DNA of 64,000 nucleotides, from the NCBI RefSeq assembly GCF_018320785.1, contig NC_054865.1, positions 38,381,398 through 38,445,397 on the forward strand, in the 5' to 3' direction. Under the pieces are notes generated by a model. It saw nothing but the letters and a program-made list of their open reading frames with translations. It ran no database searches and was not told where the DNA came from. How positions within the stretch are numbered: position 1 is the first letter of the stretch; the number at the start of each line of letters is the position of its first letter. The stretch is from Cheilinus undulatus. Lineage: Eukaryota > Chordata > Actinopteri > Labriformes > Labridae. Position numbers and translations under genes: made by a program. This document shows, piece after piece, positions 1-12,790 of the stretch.

Positions 1-745
1 ATAAACTGAGGCGCCTGCCCATGCAGGGCTTTATAAACAAAAATAAGGACTTTAAATTGATTCAGAAGATGACTGGGTGTCAATGTAAGGAATATAAAAC
101 TGAAGTTGGAGTTGTTCTGCTGGACCTACTCTACAATCTTGCTGCAGCATTTGGAACAAATAGTAAACGATTAAGAGAGGATTTATTCAAGCAAAGCAAA
201 AGGGAGTTGAAATTGTCAAGATGGGAAGGTATTAAAGCATGAATGAGCATTTATAACTCAGCTTGAGACACTAACAGATTTCAGTTTTGAGATGTTTCTT
301 AAATGAAATAAAGAATGGGTCCGTGATTTAACATGTTGATCAAAAAGACTTTCATGATCAAAAATTAGCTCGAGATTTTTTACATTTTCTTTCAAAGAAG
401 AAGACAGAAATCCAAAACATTTCTCAACATGGGGGGTGTTCTCTGAGGCAATGATGAGAATTTCAGTTTTATCAGTGTTTAACTGAAGATAATTATTATC
501 AATTCAACCCTTAATGGCAGTCAAGCAGTCATGCAACATAAGTTTATCCATGTCATTGGATTTAAAAGATACAGTTGAAAGTCATCAGCATACGAGTTGT
601 ATGACACTCGTTTGAATAGAAAATGGGGGAAATAAAAGGCACCCCAAGACAGATCCTCGGTGCACACCACAAGACAGAGCAGCTTGTTTGGACAAATATG
701 GACCAACTGACAGAGAAAAACAAAGAAATTCCATACATTAGTGTA
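1..745 (-). mobile_element. L2-like LINE fragment, antisense, decayed
   Basis: Read on the minus strand, about 745 to 520 shows a degenerate reverse-transcriptase block (RGSVLGCLLF, then YADDFQLYL) and about 470-430 shows DKTEILIIASEN. Positions 300-1 continue with LIHALIPSHLDNFNSLLLCL and LHWHPV, as in the C-terminus of L2/Maui-type fish LINEs. Stops and frameshifts interrupt it. It runs off the window edge. Confidence 0.7.
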
Positions 746-797
746 AAAATAAAACTTTATGACCTTTTGGGTTCTTACCTGATCTAGACAATGATTG

Positions 798-1941
798 CGT
801 TTACATGGACTTCAGTATCCAGGTTTCTCTTTGTGCATGTATACGTCTTCAGAAACCAGGATATTACAGTATCCCGGTTTTGAGAAACCTGGTTTTGCTA
901 CCTGGAGAACTCCAAAAGAAAATGGGATACTGTGTCATGTGTACGCAGTATCCCATTTTCTGGCTGCTGTAGACTACCTGCGCAGGCGAGAATTTCAGAT
1001 ACTGTAAATACTGCATCTGTGTGGCGGAGGAACAGCTGATCCATGCTGCCCAGAGAGAGTGACAGCTGAGCGGCTGTGTCTGCAGTGGATCTGTCTACGA
1101 ACTGACGGCAGTCTTGTGTCATAACGTGCTCATGTTGAGATAAAACATGAACTGAACAGTTTTAATTTTTTCAGCCATGAATAAAACATGAGCATAGTTT
1201 ACTGTGGAGACAGAGAATGACCACTCACACCATGAGTTACCAGGAATTAGAGCTCTGTGAGCTGAAGATGGAAAGACAGCACTCGGTAAGTATCCTGCAC
1301 AGTTTTTCAACACTTCCCAGTCCTGAAATTTAGAAACGACGACTCTTCCGGTGTACTTTTCAAAGTAAGTGTTTCTGGAACAGTTACTTAGTGAAGTTAG
1401 TCAACTGCAAGTTGCTTCACTCTTTCTTGTTGTCTCTGCCAAACTTTCGTTGTGTAATAATATTAATTGTAATTGCCTCATAGTGATAATAGTTTGAAAT
1501 ATCAAGTTATATCAATTGTATTTTTTTTTAGATCTCCCTTTCACTCCTTGCCATCTTCTAAGTCTCTTTTTTCTGCAGATGCTTTATTACCTGTAAGCAA
1601 GCGTTCTTAATATAAACGAGATTTTTTTTTTTCTCCCGTTGTTGGAACGAGGTGGATACCATTTCTGCAATGTGATACTGGCATTTAACTGTGTTAAACC
1701 CAAAATAACAGTGATCAAATTATTCTCAAATTTCAAACGAACCTCATCTGGTGTTGTAAAATAACATCCCAACTATCTGCACAGATATGATTCAGTGATC
1801 AGAAACCAGGGTACTAGTATTTCTCATGTATACAGGAATATGAATAACCGGGTTTGTCTGTGCGCATGTAAACACTGTATCCCGAATATGATAAAAACAG
1901 AGATATGACTGATAACCGGGATACTCAAGTCCATGTAAACG
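798..1941. mobile_element. 1.14-kb non-autonomous DNA transposon with TIRs
   Basis: The left end cgtttacatggacttcagta at 798 is the inverted copy of the right end ending 1941 (about 27 bp, few mismatches, continuing into atcc-ggtt). Related motifs such as agtatcccggttttgagaaa recur inside. No transposase is recognisable and the superfamily is not clear. Confidence 0.65.
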
Positions 1942-4900
1942 AACGCAGTCAGTGATGCTTTGTGTCTTTTATATCTTAACTGATTTAAAACAGTGAAACA
2001 GTGATTATCTTTGGTGATTACAAAGCAGCCACTGTTCTATCTTGCATAATGTGTAAAGTAATGTGCATTTAAAGTTTGTCAAATTTAAAGTCCCCATAAA
2101 GTGATAAAAGAGTCTGTAATATAGGTTTGTTGTATTAAAGGCCACTGTTATGAACCACCAAGTGAAATTTCAGTTATGAAAACATCTCTTGATGTATAAA
2201 ATTAAGCTTCAAAATCATGAGAAATGTTTGCTGTGTGCTGCAGATTTTCCCTGTGATATGTTGTGTTATTAATTTTAGCAGTGAGTTGTAAATGATTAGA
2301 TGTTAGGAGTCCATAAGACAAACATTTTGCTGCTGAAGATCAACACATTAGAATTATCATTGTAAGCATATTTGTTTTCTGATGCTTTCTCATGGCTTGA
2401 AAGTCTTAAGTGTCCAAGCATGACCTCACAAGGCTGCTAGCATGGTTACAAACCTGTCAAATTACTAATCATATCAGAATCAAACTTTTATTCTGAGCAA
2501 CAGTCAGATGTCTACTGTTACTAAACGCTTAAATCCTCCAGTCTAAGCCAATATCTTCACAAGGACACGTTCCCCCCATGTGAAATATCCCCTGTGAGAT
2601 CATTCTGACATAAACTAAAAGAAAAAAACATCTAAGTGTTCATTCTCAGATTAATTGAGCAGGAAGTGCAGAATGGCACCAGCATTTGTCTTCCCCACGA
2701 GGCAGACCTCTTAGTATGCAGCGTGGATGTAGCCGGGGCTGCTGGCTGTAGTTAGCAGTGCGTGATCTCTGTAGATTATCTGAACTCGAGTGTCTGCAGG
2801 AATGATATACTGTACGTTCTACTGTGCCTTTATTGGATAACGACAATCATATCCATTCATTTTATGTCCCTGATTGATTATAAAACATTGATAACCAAAT
2901 AAAAGACTTCACAAGATGAAGCATGCCGATGAAAAGGAGGAAAGATCAGTCACATTTGTCATTTTGATCATGGCTCATTAAAAAAGAAATGGGGATCTGT
3001 GCAGTAAACCTTTATTAAGTGCCAAAGCATTGGGACGTGTTGAATTATGTGTTCGAGGAAGCTGTCAGGTCTGATCCCCTGAGTCCTCGGCCATTTCAGT
3101 GGCTGTCACTGGTCCTAATGAACTCATGATGCAGCTGCCATATAGTTCCTCCATCACTTAATGATGCAACATATGGGGACTAATGAATAATCTCAGCAGG
3201 TAGAGAGAGTATCAGACTACCTTTATACTCACTCACTTCTCTTTTTCTCTGTTTGAAAATGTTGTTTTAATCAATTAGATTCACAAACAACACCACTCCT
3301 GATGTGTGCCGTTCACTCTCTCTTTGCAAACACATTTAATTTGCATCTTGTTTATCTTTTCATGCACCGCCTGAGGCTGTAAATTATCAGTGGGAGTGAG
3401 CATTGTGATGTTTCCCGCATGTACAGGGACAAATGTGCAACCTCGCTGTTTCACTCAATAACCTGATTGGCTCAGGGCAAGGCGTCGTGTTGGGGTTAAA
3501 TATCTGCTGAGCGGGTATGTTAATCTGTGTCTCTAGAGATGTTATTACATTTCTTTGCCTGGAAGGATTTATTATGTCATTATTTATGTTTTGGTCATGA
3601 GGGATATTACTGAAATGCACCGTCTCCCATCTGCACAACAGATGTATCCCACAACAAAAATAAAGCCATCATAAATATATTTCTTGTCAAAGTAGATGCT
3701 TACAGCTATGTGTGTGATCTCTGTTTGAGAATTGTTTGGAGAAACTACATTTACCAAAATATTCCCCAGAACAGTCGAAGGAGGTCGTTGTATATAGGTT
3801 TTCTGTTTTTCTGCTGTTATGTCAGGCTCGTCTCAGCCAAGAGTCATCGCCGTCAGAGCTGCACAGCAGGATGGAAAAATGATCGACAGTGAGCATAATT
3901 CAGTCAGCCAACTCTCATGAAATATATTTTTTATTTGAAAACAATGAAGAGTTCAGAACTCAGGGCTCCCTGCAGGGATGCACACTGATCCTGCCTTTAT
4001 TACAGTCAGCTTCGCTGTAAGGCGACTGTGCATGTAGCTTTCAGGGATGTTTGTTGCTCTTTTTTTTCATAAATCAGAGGTGTTGCTGCTGATTGATTTT
4101 GTTGATTCAATCTCTAAAACTGTCTTATAGGTTATTAAGCCTTAGACTGGCAACGTCTGCTCACAACTGGGCTGTAGAGAGATGTAAATATGTCTTGCTA
4201 GTATCTTTTGCGAGTCTTTCTGCAGGTTTTTTCAAGCAGAAGCAGATTACTGGCCTTTTGGGTTCTGTTTGTTTTTTGACAACACTGTATTATATTTTGA
4301 AAATTGATCACACTTTTCCTCGTGGTGTTTTGACTTAACTCTTTATGGGGCAAGGAACCATATATGGTCACTTCGGTTGACTTCCTTTGTGGCCTCCCCT
4401 CAATTCTCTGTGATACAGAGGGCCAGAATGATTTTTCTCAGCCAATCAATGGAGTTCAGTCAATGTCAGTAAATGGACCGATGTCTCAAACTCCCTTTTT
4501 CCTCCAGAACTTGAAAAACTCAGTTTTATGTAGGGTGACCGTTTGCAGGCTTTGTGTCTTATGCCACGATAAAAATCTATAAGACACCAATTGTTCCATT
4601 TTCGAACAACCCCTGGAAATAGGGAAATACCAAAACATGGCGACATGCACCATGCCTGCAACACTTTCTCAGTATTTGTCTGTATGTACTGTATGTCAGT
4701 CATTGTCGTTGCCAAGACAGCTGCTATTTGACCAATAGAAACATAACTAGTGCACTGCACATCAAAACTCACTCCTGATTTGTTGGTACATGTGTCAGTA
4801 ACTCTTTGAATACTGACTGCTGTTGAGACTGGAAGTCAGTTTAGAGCTCCAGGAAAGCTGCAATTTGCACACTTCAAGGGTATACTTTCAGTATATTCCA

Positions 4901-5180
4901 ACATACAAGTTATAATACCTAGTACACACAAATGATGGGCTGGAAATAGCTCTGTTGCAGCCCACTTAAGTGAGGTAACATGTAACTTAAATGGGCTGCT
5001 CGGGGGAGCATCTTTGCAAAGAACCTCAAGTTATATAGCTATAGAGTAGGGAAAATCTAAAAACTTTTTTTTTTTTGGAACAGATTGTTTTTAGGTGAAA
5101 ACCACACGTTTGTGTGTTTTGTTTTAGTTTAACTTATAATGGCCACAATGAATCTTTACGCCCATCTTGTTTTTTTTTTA
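1942..5180. other. ENTREP2 intron, mostly unique sequence
   Basis: No exon or recognised transposon. The part at about 3040-3640 has balanced base composition and looks unique, so it may be a conserved non-coding element; that cannot be tested here. Confidence 0.4.
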
Positions 5181-5191
5181 AACAATAATTA

Positions 5192-5237
5192 TGATAATAA
5201 TAATAATAATAATGATGATAATAACAATAATAATAAT
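5192..5237. repeat. (AAT)n-type microsatellite
   Basis: Imperfect run of ataataataataat with g and c interruptions, followed by an A15 tract near 5250. Confidence 0.8.
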
Positions 5238-6242
5238 GCAAAAATGTAAAAAAAAAAAAAAAAGCTAAAAGGCCTTAAATTGTGTCACAGTGTGGGTCAA
5301 CAAACTCTTACTGGAGTTAAATAATATTTTTCAAGGTTTTGTTTGATCTTGAAGATGCTGTTTCTTTTGCGGACTTTCTATGGTGTCAAAAAGTGTGCTG
5401 ACAAAAAAATACGCATACCATGAGCTCCTACAGGTGGATTTGTAGTAGTGTCCTGAATTGGAGAATTGAAAAAATGGTCACTCAAGTTTTCCGTCTCTTT
5501 TGGTCCCGCACTAACATCATAACTAACCATGGTAAATTGATAAAACTCACAAATTAAAGGTGAATAATAGGCCTAAATTTCATGATTTCGAATAATTCTG
5601 ACAGGTTAACTTGAAAAAAGGAGGAACCATATCTAGACATATGCCCATTTAGGGGTGTAAAATGATTTCTATATTAGGACACATGGCCACCTCATCAAAT
5701 AGCTTATGATCATGTAAGATAACAGATCTGTATTGTATACGTTGGACGTTGTCACAGATTTGTAAACAATTAGTGATCCAGAGGTGAATTTGACTGATTT
5801 ATAGAAATTTCCAAAGTGTAAACAGGTTTGAGTTTTAGTCAGTTTCAAAACTATTTAACAGTTTTATTATAGGTATATATCTTATATCAGTTTGTATATT
5901 TACTGTGAAGCTATTTTTTAAATTAATTCAGGCATTTAATTTCTGTGATGTTTCTTGCATTTTCTGTTAGTATTATAAAGAAAAATAAGTATTCTGAGTA
6001 GTAAAATATGCAATTTAGTCAGTCATTTTTACAACAGTGTAACAGTTTTATTAAACTTACATGGCATAAATCAGTTGTTTATTTTTGTTTCAAGGGTCAT
6101 CACATTTATATTTAGAATAATAAGATAAAACTGGTGGTACTACTTCTATTAACACATTATTCTGGAGATAGCTATGTCTTTCCTCCAAAAGAGTTTAGAA
6201 TTTAAAGACAACCTCACCATGTCTTGTCTGATGAATATTTTG

Positions 6243-6244
6243 TT

Positions 6245-6318
<74 letters not shown>

Positions 6319-6350
6319 CATATATATATATACATATATATATATACATA
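6243..6350. repeat. (TA)n microsatellite
   Basis: About 100 nt of nearly pure TA repeats with a few tatata-c interruptions. The Ile/Tyr ORFs seen on both strands here are artefacts of it. Confidence 0.95.
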
Positions 6351-7614
6351 AAGTATTTCAATGAGTGCCCTATAAAGAGTGTAGGTAGGAAGTCACCCAG
6401 CAGGCTGATGTTGATGTGAGGTGATGTGAGGATCCAGCTTTGTTCTGAGGTCAGATGAGGCATCAGAACTGTACGACTGATTGAGCTCTAGTCTTGAGTC
6501 AGAAGTTGCGTCACAAAGTTAGAAAATCAGCTCACTGCTGTCATCAAGGGTTAGAAAATCCCTAAGGGGCTTAGCCAACAGTATGGAGTCATTTCTTCAA
6601 ACTACTGTAGGGCTTCCTGAGGAAAGTGCTGGGCTTTCTGTCACATTATGTAAAGAGCTTCTCAGGAAAGAAGGAAGGAGTGAAGATCAGTGCTCTGACC
6701 TTCAACGAGACAATCAGCAGAGACTCCATGAAGGGGGATCAAGATGCTGCCCCTTTGTGAGTCTGAGCCCAACTTTAGAGGAGGCATGAGTGTAGTTTTA
6801 ATTCTTTGTAAGGACTTAATGATACGGGAGGCAACAGTCGATTATCAGTGATGCAAGAAACCAATTAAGCCGCCTATAAAGCTCAGCATGCTTGCAATCT
6901 GCCACCACAAGGATTTTGTCTGACTAGTCAGCAGGACAGTTCAGTAAGTAAGAGCTGTCTTTAATATCATTAATGAAGAGTAACATAGTCATAAAAGCTA
7001 CCTTTCATGTCTCAGCTCCCACTATTTAATTATGTTTGGTTGAAATGTTTTTAAGCACAATAAGTGTTTTGGTATCAGCTTCCATTTAAAGTAAGATTTT
7101 ATGAGATCTAAGCTTTCTTCTCTTGAGCTGGCCACGCACTACATGATTTTAAACTGACTCTAGACCGTTTTTACTCCCACTGATGATCATGGGTGGGTGT
7201 GTTCAGAAGATTATACAGTGAAAAATTGTTTATAACTGCCTGTATGTCTGTGGTCTCCCACGTTTTTACAATCCTTTAAGACTGGTCCAGTAAGTGTTCG
7301 TAGGCGGAATGTGTGATGAGGAGCAGCAATCTAATGTTATCATGACACATCACGATGGTCCTGTTATGTCATTATCAGGTGAATTAGTCATAGATACAGT
7401 TTAATTTTTCTGCACTAGGAAACCTCATTGTAAGATTATGTATATGTGTCCAGTTTCTAAGATTGAATATGAAAAAAATGAATATTAAATAGAGTAAAGC
7501 AATCATAACTCTTCTGCAATAAACAATGAGGAATCCCCCAACTTTACATCTTTCCTTTTTTAACGCAGCTGTCTTACAACAATCAAATAAAGAACTCTTC
7601 AGGAATCTTTTTTC

Positions 7615-7815
7615 AAAGATTACTTTTGGGTCTTTTTGTCTATATTTAGGCAGGATAGCTGAAGAGAGACAGGAAATGTGGGGAGAGAGAGTGCAGGGAA
7701 GACATGCACCAATCAGCAGTGACACCAGGAATCAATCCTGCTAACTGTGCATTGAGGACTATAGTGTGTATTTGGCTGCCTGCTCTGTGCACTGAGCTGA
7801 GCCGGTGCCCGCTCA
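7615..7815 (-). mobile_element. tRNA-derived SINE copy (diverged)
   Basis: Shares with the other copies the segment gctgaagagagacaggaaat...gggagagag and an A/B-box-like end (gaatcaatcctgctaac). Read on the minus strand it has the usual order of a tRNA-like head then the cctgt/ctctc body. Confidence 0.55.
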
Positions 7816-8009
7816 TCAAGAATCTTTATAATTTAAACTTTGGAAAGAAAAGGGAAACAAGTTTGTCTCACATTTACTGTGCAGCAGCGGTCTAACAAAT
7901 TTAAAATAACAGGATAGAAATCTTGTTTTTGTGCCCTGTCAAGAGGAATTAGTTTTAATTTCAGTGTTTTACACCCAGCTAGAACCTCTTAACAGGATCT
8001 TTGGTTTTT

Positions 8010-8178
8010 TAATATTGGCCTTTATCCATATGTTTTGGGGCTTTTTATGCTTTTATGTAAAGAGGACAGTGGATAGAATTAGAAACAGGGATGAGGGAGT
8101 GGGAGAGAGACATGTGGGAAAGGAGTCGTGGGCCGGACTTGATACCGGGGCGCCCATGTACATGGAGCACAACCTCAA
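8010..8178 (-). mobile_element. tRNA-derived SINE copy
   Basis: Contains gtggatagaattagaaacag, ggagtgggagagagacatgt and, at the head, cggggcgcccatgtacatgg; nearly the same order and wording as the copy at 21885. Confidence 0.7.
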
Positions 8179-9319
8179 CTCTTACAAAAGCTAGTGATGT
8201 ACAGTAAAGTGTCTGGAGTTAAATAGGTAAGTTGTTTTCAAAACCATCATTAACCTTTAATGATCATACTAATTTCTCAGTTAAGCATATTAACTGAGAA
8301 GTTCTTTCCTGATAATCAGAATAGTAAGACAATACTGTGTGTGCTGACGTTTCCGTCAAAGCTAAGCAGTTACAATCTTTCAACATTCCCGTCTAATGAC
8401 AGATTGTGATTTTCTGTTTTTTAAAATGTCAGACAGAATGACTGTGCCCCGTCCTCAAAGTCCCCAAAGACTTTTACTCCCACATAAAACCTGTTCCAAA
8501 ACGGTTAGCTTCCAAGGCAAACATGTATTAGTCGGATTTTATAGTTGGCACTTCACAAGTTCAACTCCAAGGCTTCCAGCTCTCACAGATTTGATCTTTG
8601 GCAACTAGTTAGTGGATATCAAACATGTTGCAGGGCTGGCAGCTCTGAACATCCCAGATGCCAGCTTGATCCATTTTATATCACAAACTTCAAAGGGAGA
8701 GAGAGTGAGTAATGGGATGTGGTTGGCAGGAAGTTGTTGCTTGTAAGCCTGAAACTGTTTTTTAAAAGGTAGCTGCACCCTAACAACAAACTACACCCTG
8801 GTAGGTCCCAGCGAGGGCGACGCCTGTCCTCTCTGCAGATTATCTACGTTGTGATGCAAGAGCACGTTTTAGTAATGTCAGAGGTAATTATGTGCTCCTG
8901 AATCTGGTGGATAATCTGTGTGGCGGGCTGGAAACCACTTTGTGTTTTATATCGGCAACTTCATTCATGTGGCTGTGTCCACAAAACAAGAAGAGATGTA
9001 CTAAGGTTGGAATATAAGCTCAACCTTTGTTTTTGATTCACTTCTCATTGTTTTATGGGAAATCTGTCACAAAAGCAAATGTAAAACCAAAAGGAGAACC
9101 CAAGTGCAAAACACAAAAGTGATTTATTGAAGTTAAAGGCTGAGGCAACCTCCCCCCCCCAAAAAAAACTCACAAAATAAAGTCCAATAAAAAAGTTCTT
9201 CTAAATATAACTCACCCACAAAAAAGGAAAAATCCACAAAAGTCCAGAAAAAATTCCAATCCATGGGGAAAAACTCAGGAAGTCCTGACACTTACACAGA
9301 GGGGCAGGATCACAGAGAC

Positions 9320-9573
9320 TAAGGCCAGCCACAGACGATTTTTTAATCTGAAACAATTTTAAAACCATGAGAGACCTCAGACATCAGGACAATTTCCAAA
9401 GATTTTTCATCTTTAATCCTCTGAACGCACACACTAGACGACTCAGCCAGACTGTCAGATCACTGGAGACCACACACCTGCCGACCTGCCTATGACCTTG
9501 TGTGATCACGTGACTTCAAAAAAACAAAACACAGATGTCTGCCGATACCATCTTGCTGTGTGTGGCTGGCCTA
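9320..9573. mobile_element. Short MITE with taaggccagccaca TIRs
   Basis: The left end taaggccagccaca and the right end tgtggctggcctaa are inverted copies, 254 bp overall. No coding capacity. Confidence 0.65.
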
Positions 9574-10159
9574 AGAGTCCGTTTGAATTGTCCTTTTTGC
9601 TTTGGAAGGTTCTTAACTGAATAGACCTGGAAGCGTTTGAGTTTCAACCATGATAAGGGCTGTTTGAATTCTCTAAAGGAAAGGAGCTTCATTGCTTCCT
9701 GGTGTTAACTTCATTTAAAGTACTATCTCAGGGTGAGCGTGATTAACTTTTATTCATTTTTTTTTTTATCCCAACCTCCAAACGATAAACTGCATTTATG
9801 TCTCTATTTTGGGATGTTAAACGTTAATGTGGCAAAAGTTAAATCTCTTCCATTTTTTCATGGGGTTTCTGCTGTTTTGATTAGTTATGTAATAGCTGAA
9901 GCGTGAGCATTAGTTATTTTTCCAGCAAAGTCGAAATGAAATGTAAAGGTCAAGTTTTTATAGCAGCTCTGGGCGTCTCCTTTAACACCAGCTGAAAGAC
10001 AACAGAACCAGAAAATATAAACATCTTAGAAATAAGAGAAAAAATTAAAGACGACAATTTTACTTAACAAATACTGTAAGAATATGAAATTAAAAAAGAT
10101 CATTCAAATCAAAGACTTACTTATTGATAAAGTTCAAATTGAGAAATAGGCTACAAAAC

Positions 10160-10302
10160 GGGTGGCAGATGGCCTTGTGGTTAGGACGAGTCTCATGAAC
10201 GAGGGTGGCCTGTGCTCAAGACCAGACTGTCTGTTCCCTACTCCCTTATCCCTGTATCCAACACTGGCCAGTGTCCTTTTCTCTAAATAAAGGCATTCAT
10301 TC
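10160..10302 (+). mobile_element. tRNA-derived SINE copy
   Basis: tRNA-like head (ggtggcagatggccttgtgg, then gtgctcaagacc) followed by a ctactcccttatccctgtat body and the family tail aaataaaggcattcat. Confidence 0.65.
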
Positions 10303-10464
10303 AAAGGCTACACAGACTTTGCTTGTCATGAGGAAATGTTAGTAAAAACTTTAATGAGTTCATATTTATCACAGAGATTTTCATGTTTTGTTTGCAGCAT
10401 TAAACAACACAGATGACACACTGGACGGTAGATGCTCATTTTTTTGTCCATCAACTATAAATCA

Positions 10465-11024
10465 TTAACCTGACACGCCAGATGGATGTGTTTCACACAT
10501 CCATCTGGGAAAGCTTCAATAGGAAACATGTGAGAAAAGGCAGAGGCTTTGAAAAAAACTTGGTGTGTGATTGGGTGAACGTTCTGTCTGTCACATCTGT
10601 ACGGGCCAATCAGAGCAACAAAACACATGACGTAGCCACTATCAAGCTGCGCGTGAGCAGCTACTGAGGAATAGCGCAAAACATGCCGAAATAGACATGT
10701 AAGTACTCGAGTTTTGTCATTTTTGAAAAGAAAACAACTCACTGCTGTTCTTTGTTCTTCTTTTAACAAAGAAATGTTGTCAAGTTCTGATAAAACTGGC
10801 ACTTTAGCAGCATCCACGGTAATCTCTTCCTCCGTAACGGCACCAGCTCTTGCTGCTGCTTGTTTACGTCTCGACTGTGCTGCACCTGAAAGTACTGCCC
10901 CTTGTCGCTGATTGGTCCTGTCACTTTCTAACCGGGCCCAAACGGTTCAGATGGGAGCTTTGCAAGATGGATTCACCAGTGAAATACAAGAAAAGGGGCG
11001 TATCCATCTGCTTTGCAAGGTTAA
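10465..11024. mobile_element. TTAA-flanked MITE (560 bp)
   Basis: The ends TTAACCTGACACGCCAGATG (left) and catctgctttgcaaggTTAA (right) are inverted, imperfect, and both begin at TTAA, the target of piggyBac- and Kolobok-type elements. The left terminus holds a perfect hairpin (478-508 of this kilobase). No transposase ORF. Confidence 0.7.
10478..10508. repeat. Perfect 14-bp hairpin
   Basis: ccagatggatgtgt, loop ttc, acacatccatctgg: a perfect inverted repeat inside the left end of the surrounding MITE. Confidence 0.95.
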
Positions 11025-11194
11025 TAAATTGTTGTTTCTTCACAGTCAAGTTCTCTTATCACTGAGGTTCTCTTCTCCCATCCTCTTATTCATACCTTTA
11101 CTTAATTCTGTGACATTTTTCATGGGGATTAAGGAAACGGACCCTAAATGCGCAGGGGTAATTAGAGACTGTGACAGTCAGACACAGGTGAGAC

Positions 11195-11697
11195 TAGGGC
11201 TGAACAGTTAGGAATTATTTTTCCAATATTGCAATTGTAGCTTAATATGCAATTATTATTGAGTTCCTCATCTTTGTATTTTACAACAAACACAAGCAAT
11301 GACTTATTTTACATTATCACCAACACAATATTATATAGATTAAACTAAGGCTGAATTATTTTGAAAAATTATCTAATTGTGATTATTTTGACTCATATTG
11401 CAAATTTGATATGAATTCTTGTACTGGGGGAATTAACAATTTTCTGTCATTCTCATTTTGATGAAGAAGAGTGTATATAAAAATAACGAAACAGGTTTTT
11501 TCTAAAGCTATTCTTAAAAGAAAGACTATGATATTTTTGTGTGATGTGTAGAGTAAAACATCTCTGCTGCAAAAATAGTATTAAACGGGTATGTTGACAT
11601 TCTTAAGGTTAAAGAAAAATGGCACCTTCTGCGATTTGAAAATCACAATAGGCAATATTGTGAATTAATCTTATTTTCAATTAACTGCCCAGCCTCG
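11195..11697. mobile_element. hAT-type MITE, 503 bp, with 8-bp target duplication
   Basis: Ends TAGGGCTGAACAGTTA and taactgcccagcctcg are inverted. The flanks carry GGTGAGAC at 11187-11194 and 11698-11705, the 8-bp duplication typical of hAT insertion. It sits inside another repeat. The exact frame of the duplication is uncertain by 2 nt because the next bases (TA) also match. Confidence 0.8.
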
Positions 11698-12504
11698 GGT
11701 GAGACTAATCACACAATCACAGTGGAGGAAGTAAAACTAGACAGAAACACTCTGGGGGCAATAACTACAAAATAAAAAAAGGAAACGTGGGAAATTCAAG
11801 GGAATTATAAAGGAAGACAAAAGAGCACAGTGAGGGAAAGATGACAAAATAACACATTAAATACTAGAAATTAAAACTTAGTAGTACTATAGAGAAACAC
11901 CACACACATCGAGGAAATGGGAGCGCAAGTGGGTCAAATTACTTCATAAAATGAATGAACTAGATGTGGGGATTTAGTAGAGAAACACAGGAAACACAAG
12001 GAGGGGAAATTGACCAGGAGACAATAAAACAGGAACTACACATCAAGCTGGACACACTAAGAATCAAAATCAGTACTGTGACAAAATATTTAGATTCAGG
12101 CCCCATGTGTACATTTATTTCCTGAGCTATCCCTCGATCTCTTCATTGGACTGTGTTAAAATGACATTAAAAAAACTAAAGTCCTAAAATCATTTTTAGA
12201 TCTCCTGGTAATATAAATACACAACACATTTTTAATGCATTAAAACATTGAAAGCTCAGTCATCATGGACTCTTTAAAATGATTTATTCTGTAAATTATA
12301 ATTAGTTTTCACTTTTAATTCTGCAAAAAATGCACTGCTGTTTCAACCAGCTTCATCTGCTTCACTCACATTTGATGTCAGTAAATGAAGAAGTAGAGTA
12401 CACAGCCATTAATAATATTTTTTAAATTATTAAATCCTTTGTCTGTGTTTTTTATTTAAGGCCTTATTGTGCAATATTATCAGTGTCCATTTTTATAAAG
12501 ATTA

Positions 12505-12790
12505 TTATCAATCCATCCATGATCTATAATCCTATCCTGGTTGGGGTTGTGGGGTGCTGTCAGCTGTCATTGAAGGGGTGGCAGGGTACACCCTGGACTG
12601 GTCACCAGTCAGTCACAGGTCTGACACAGAGATAAACAAATGGCCACACTCATACCTACGGGCAATTTAGAGTCAACAGTCAAGCTAATAAGCCTGTCTG
12701 ATCTGTGGGAGGAAACTATAGAGATTCACAGGAAGACAATGCAAACTCCACACAGAAAGGCCCTCTCTGACTGATTCAAACTAGGAACCT
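12505..12790. repeat. Common fish dispersed repeat (ggcagggtacaccctgga type)
   Basis: Contains the widespread fish motifs ggcagggtacaccctggac, gtcaccagtcagtcacagg, gggcaatttagagtca and tgcaaactccacacagaaag in the usual order. I recall it as a LINE-derived 3' fragment, but that class assignment is from memory. Confidence 0.7.

Larger units (their letters stand above)
9068..12095. repeat. Composite repeat region with nested insertions
   Basis: gtcacaaaagcaaatg...aggagaacccaagtgc at 9068 and ...cagtactgtgacaaaat ending about 12089 resemble the two ends of one dispersed fish element, whose body is interrupted by at least three separate elements (9320-9573, 10465-11024, 11195-11697) and a SINE. 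The outer element's identity is uncertain. Confidence 0.35.

Noticed and set aside
521..706. Minus-strand ORF with YADDFQLYL
   Set aside because: Not a host gene; it is the reverse-transcriptase remnant of a decayed LINE.
6149..6463. ORFs of 81-104 codons rich in Ile and Tyr on both strands
   Set aside because: They are translations of the (TA)n microsatellite.
10455..10817. 120-codon minus-strand ORF
   Set aside because: Lies wholly within the TTAA-flanked MITE; no recognisable domain.
9068..12095. Possible LTR retrotransposon
   Set aside because: The two ends resemble each other only weakly and I found no primer-binding site, polypurine tract or gag/pol fragment.
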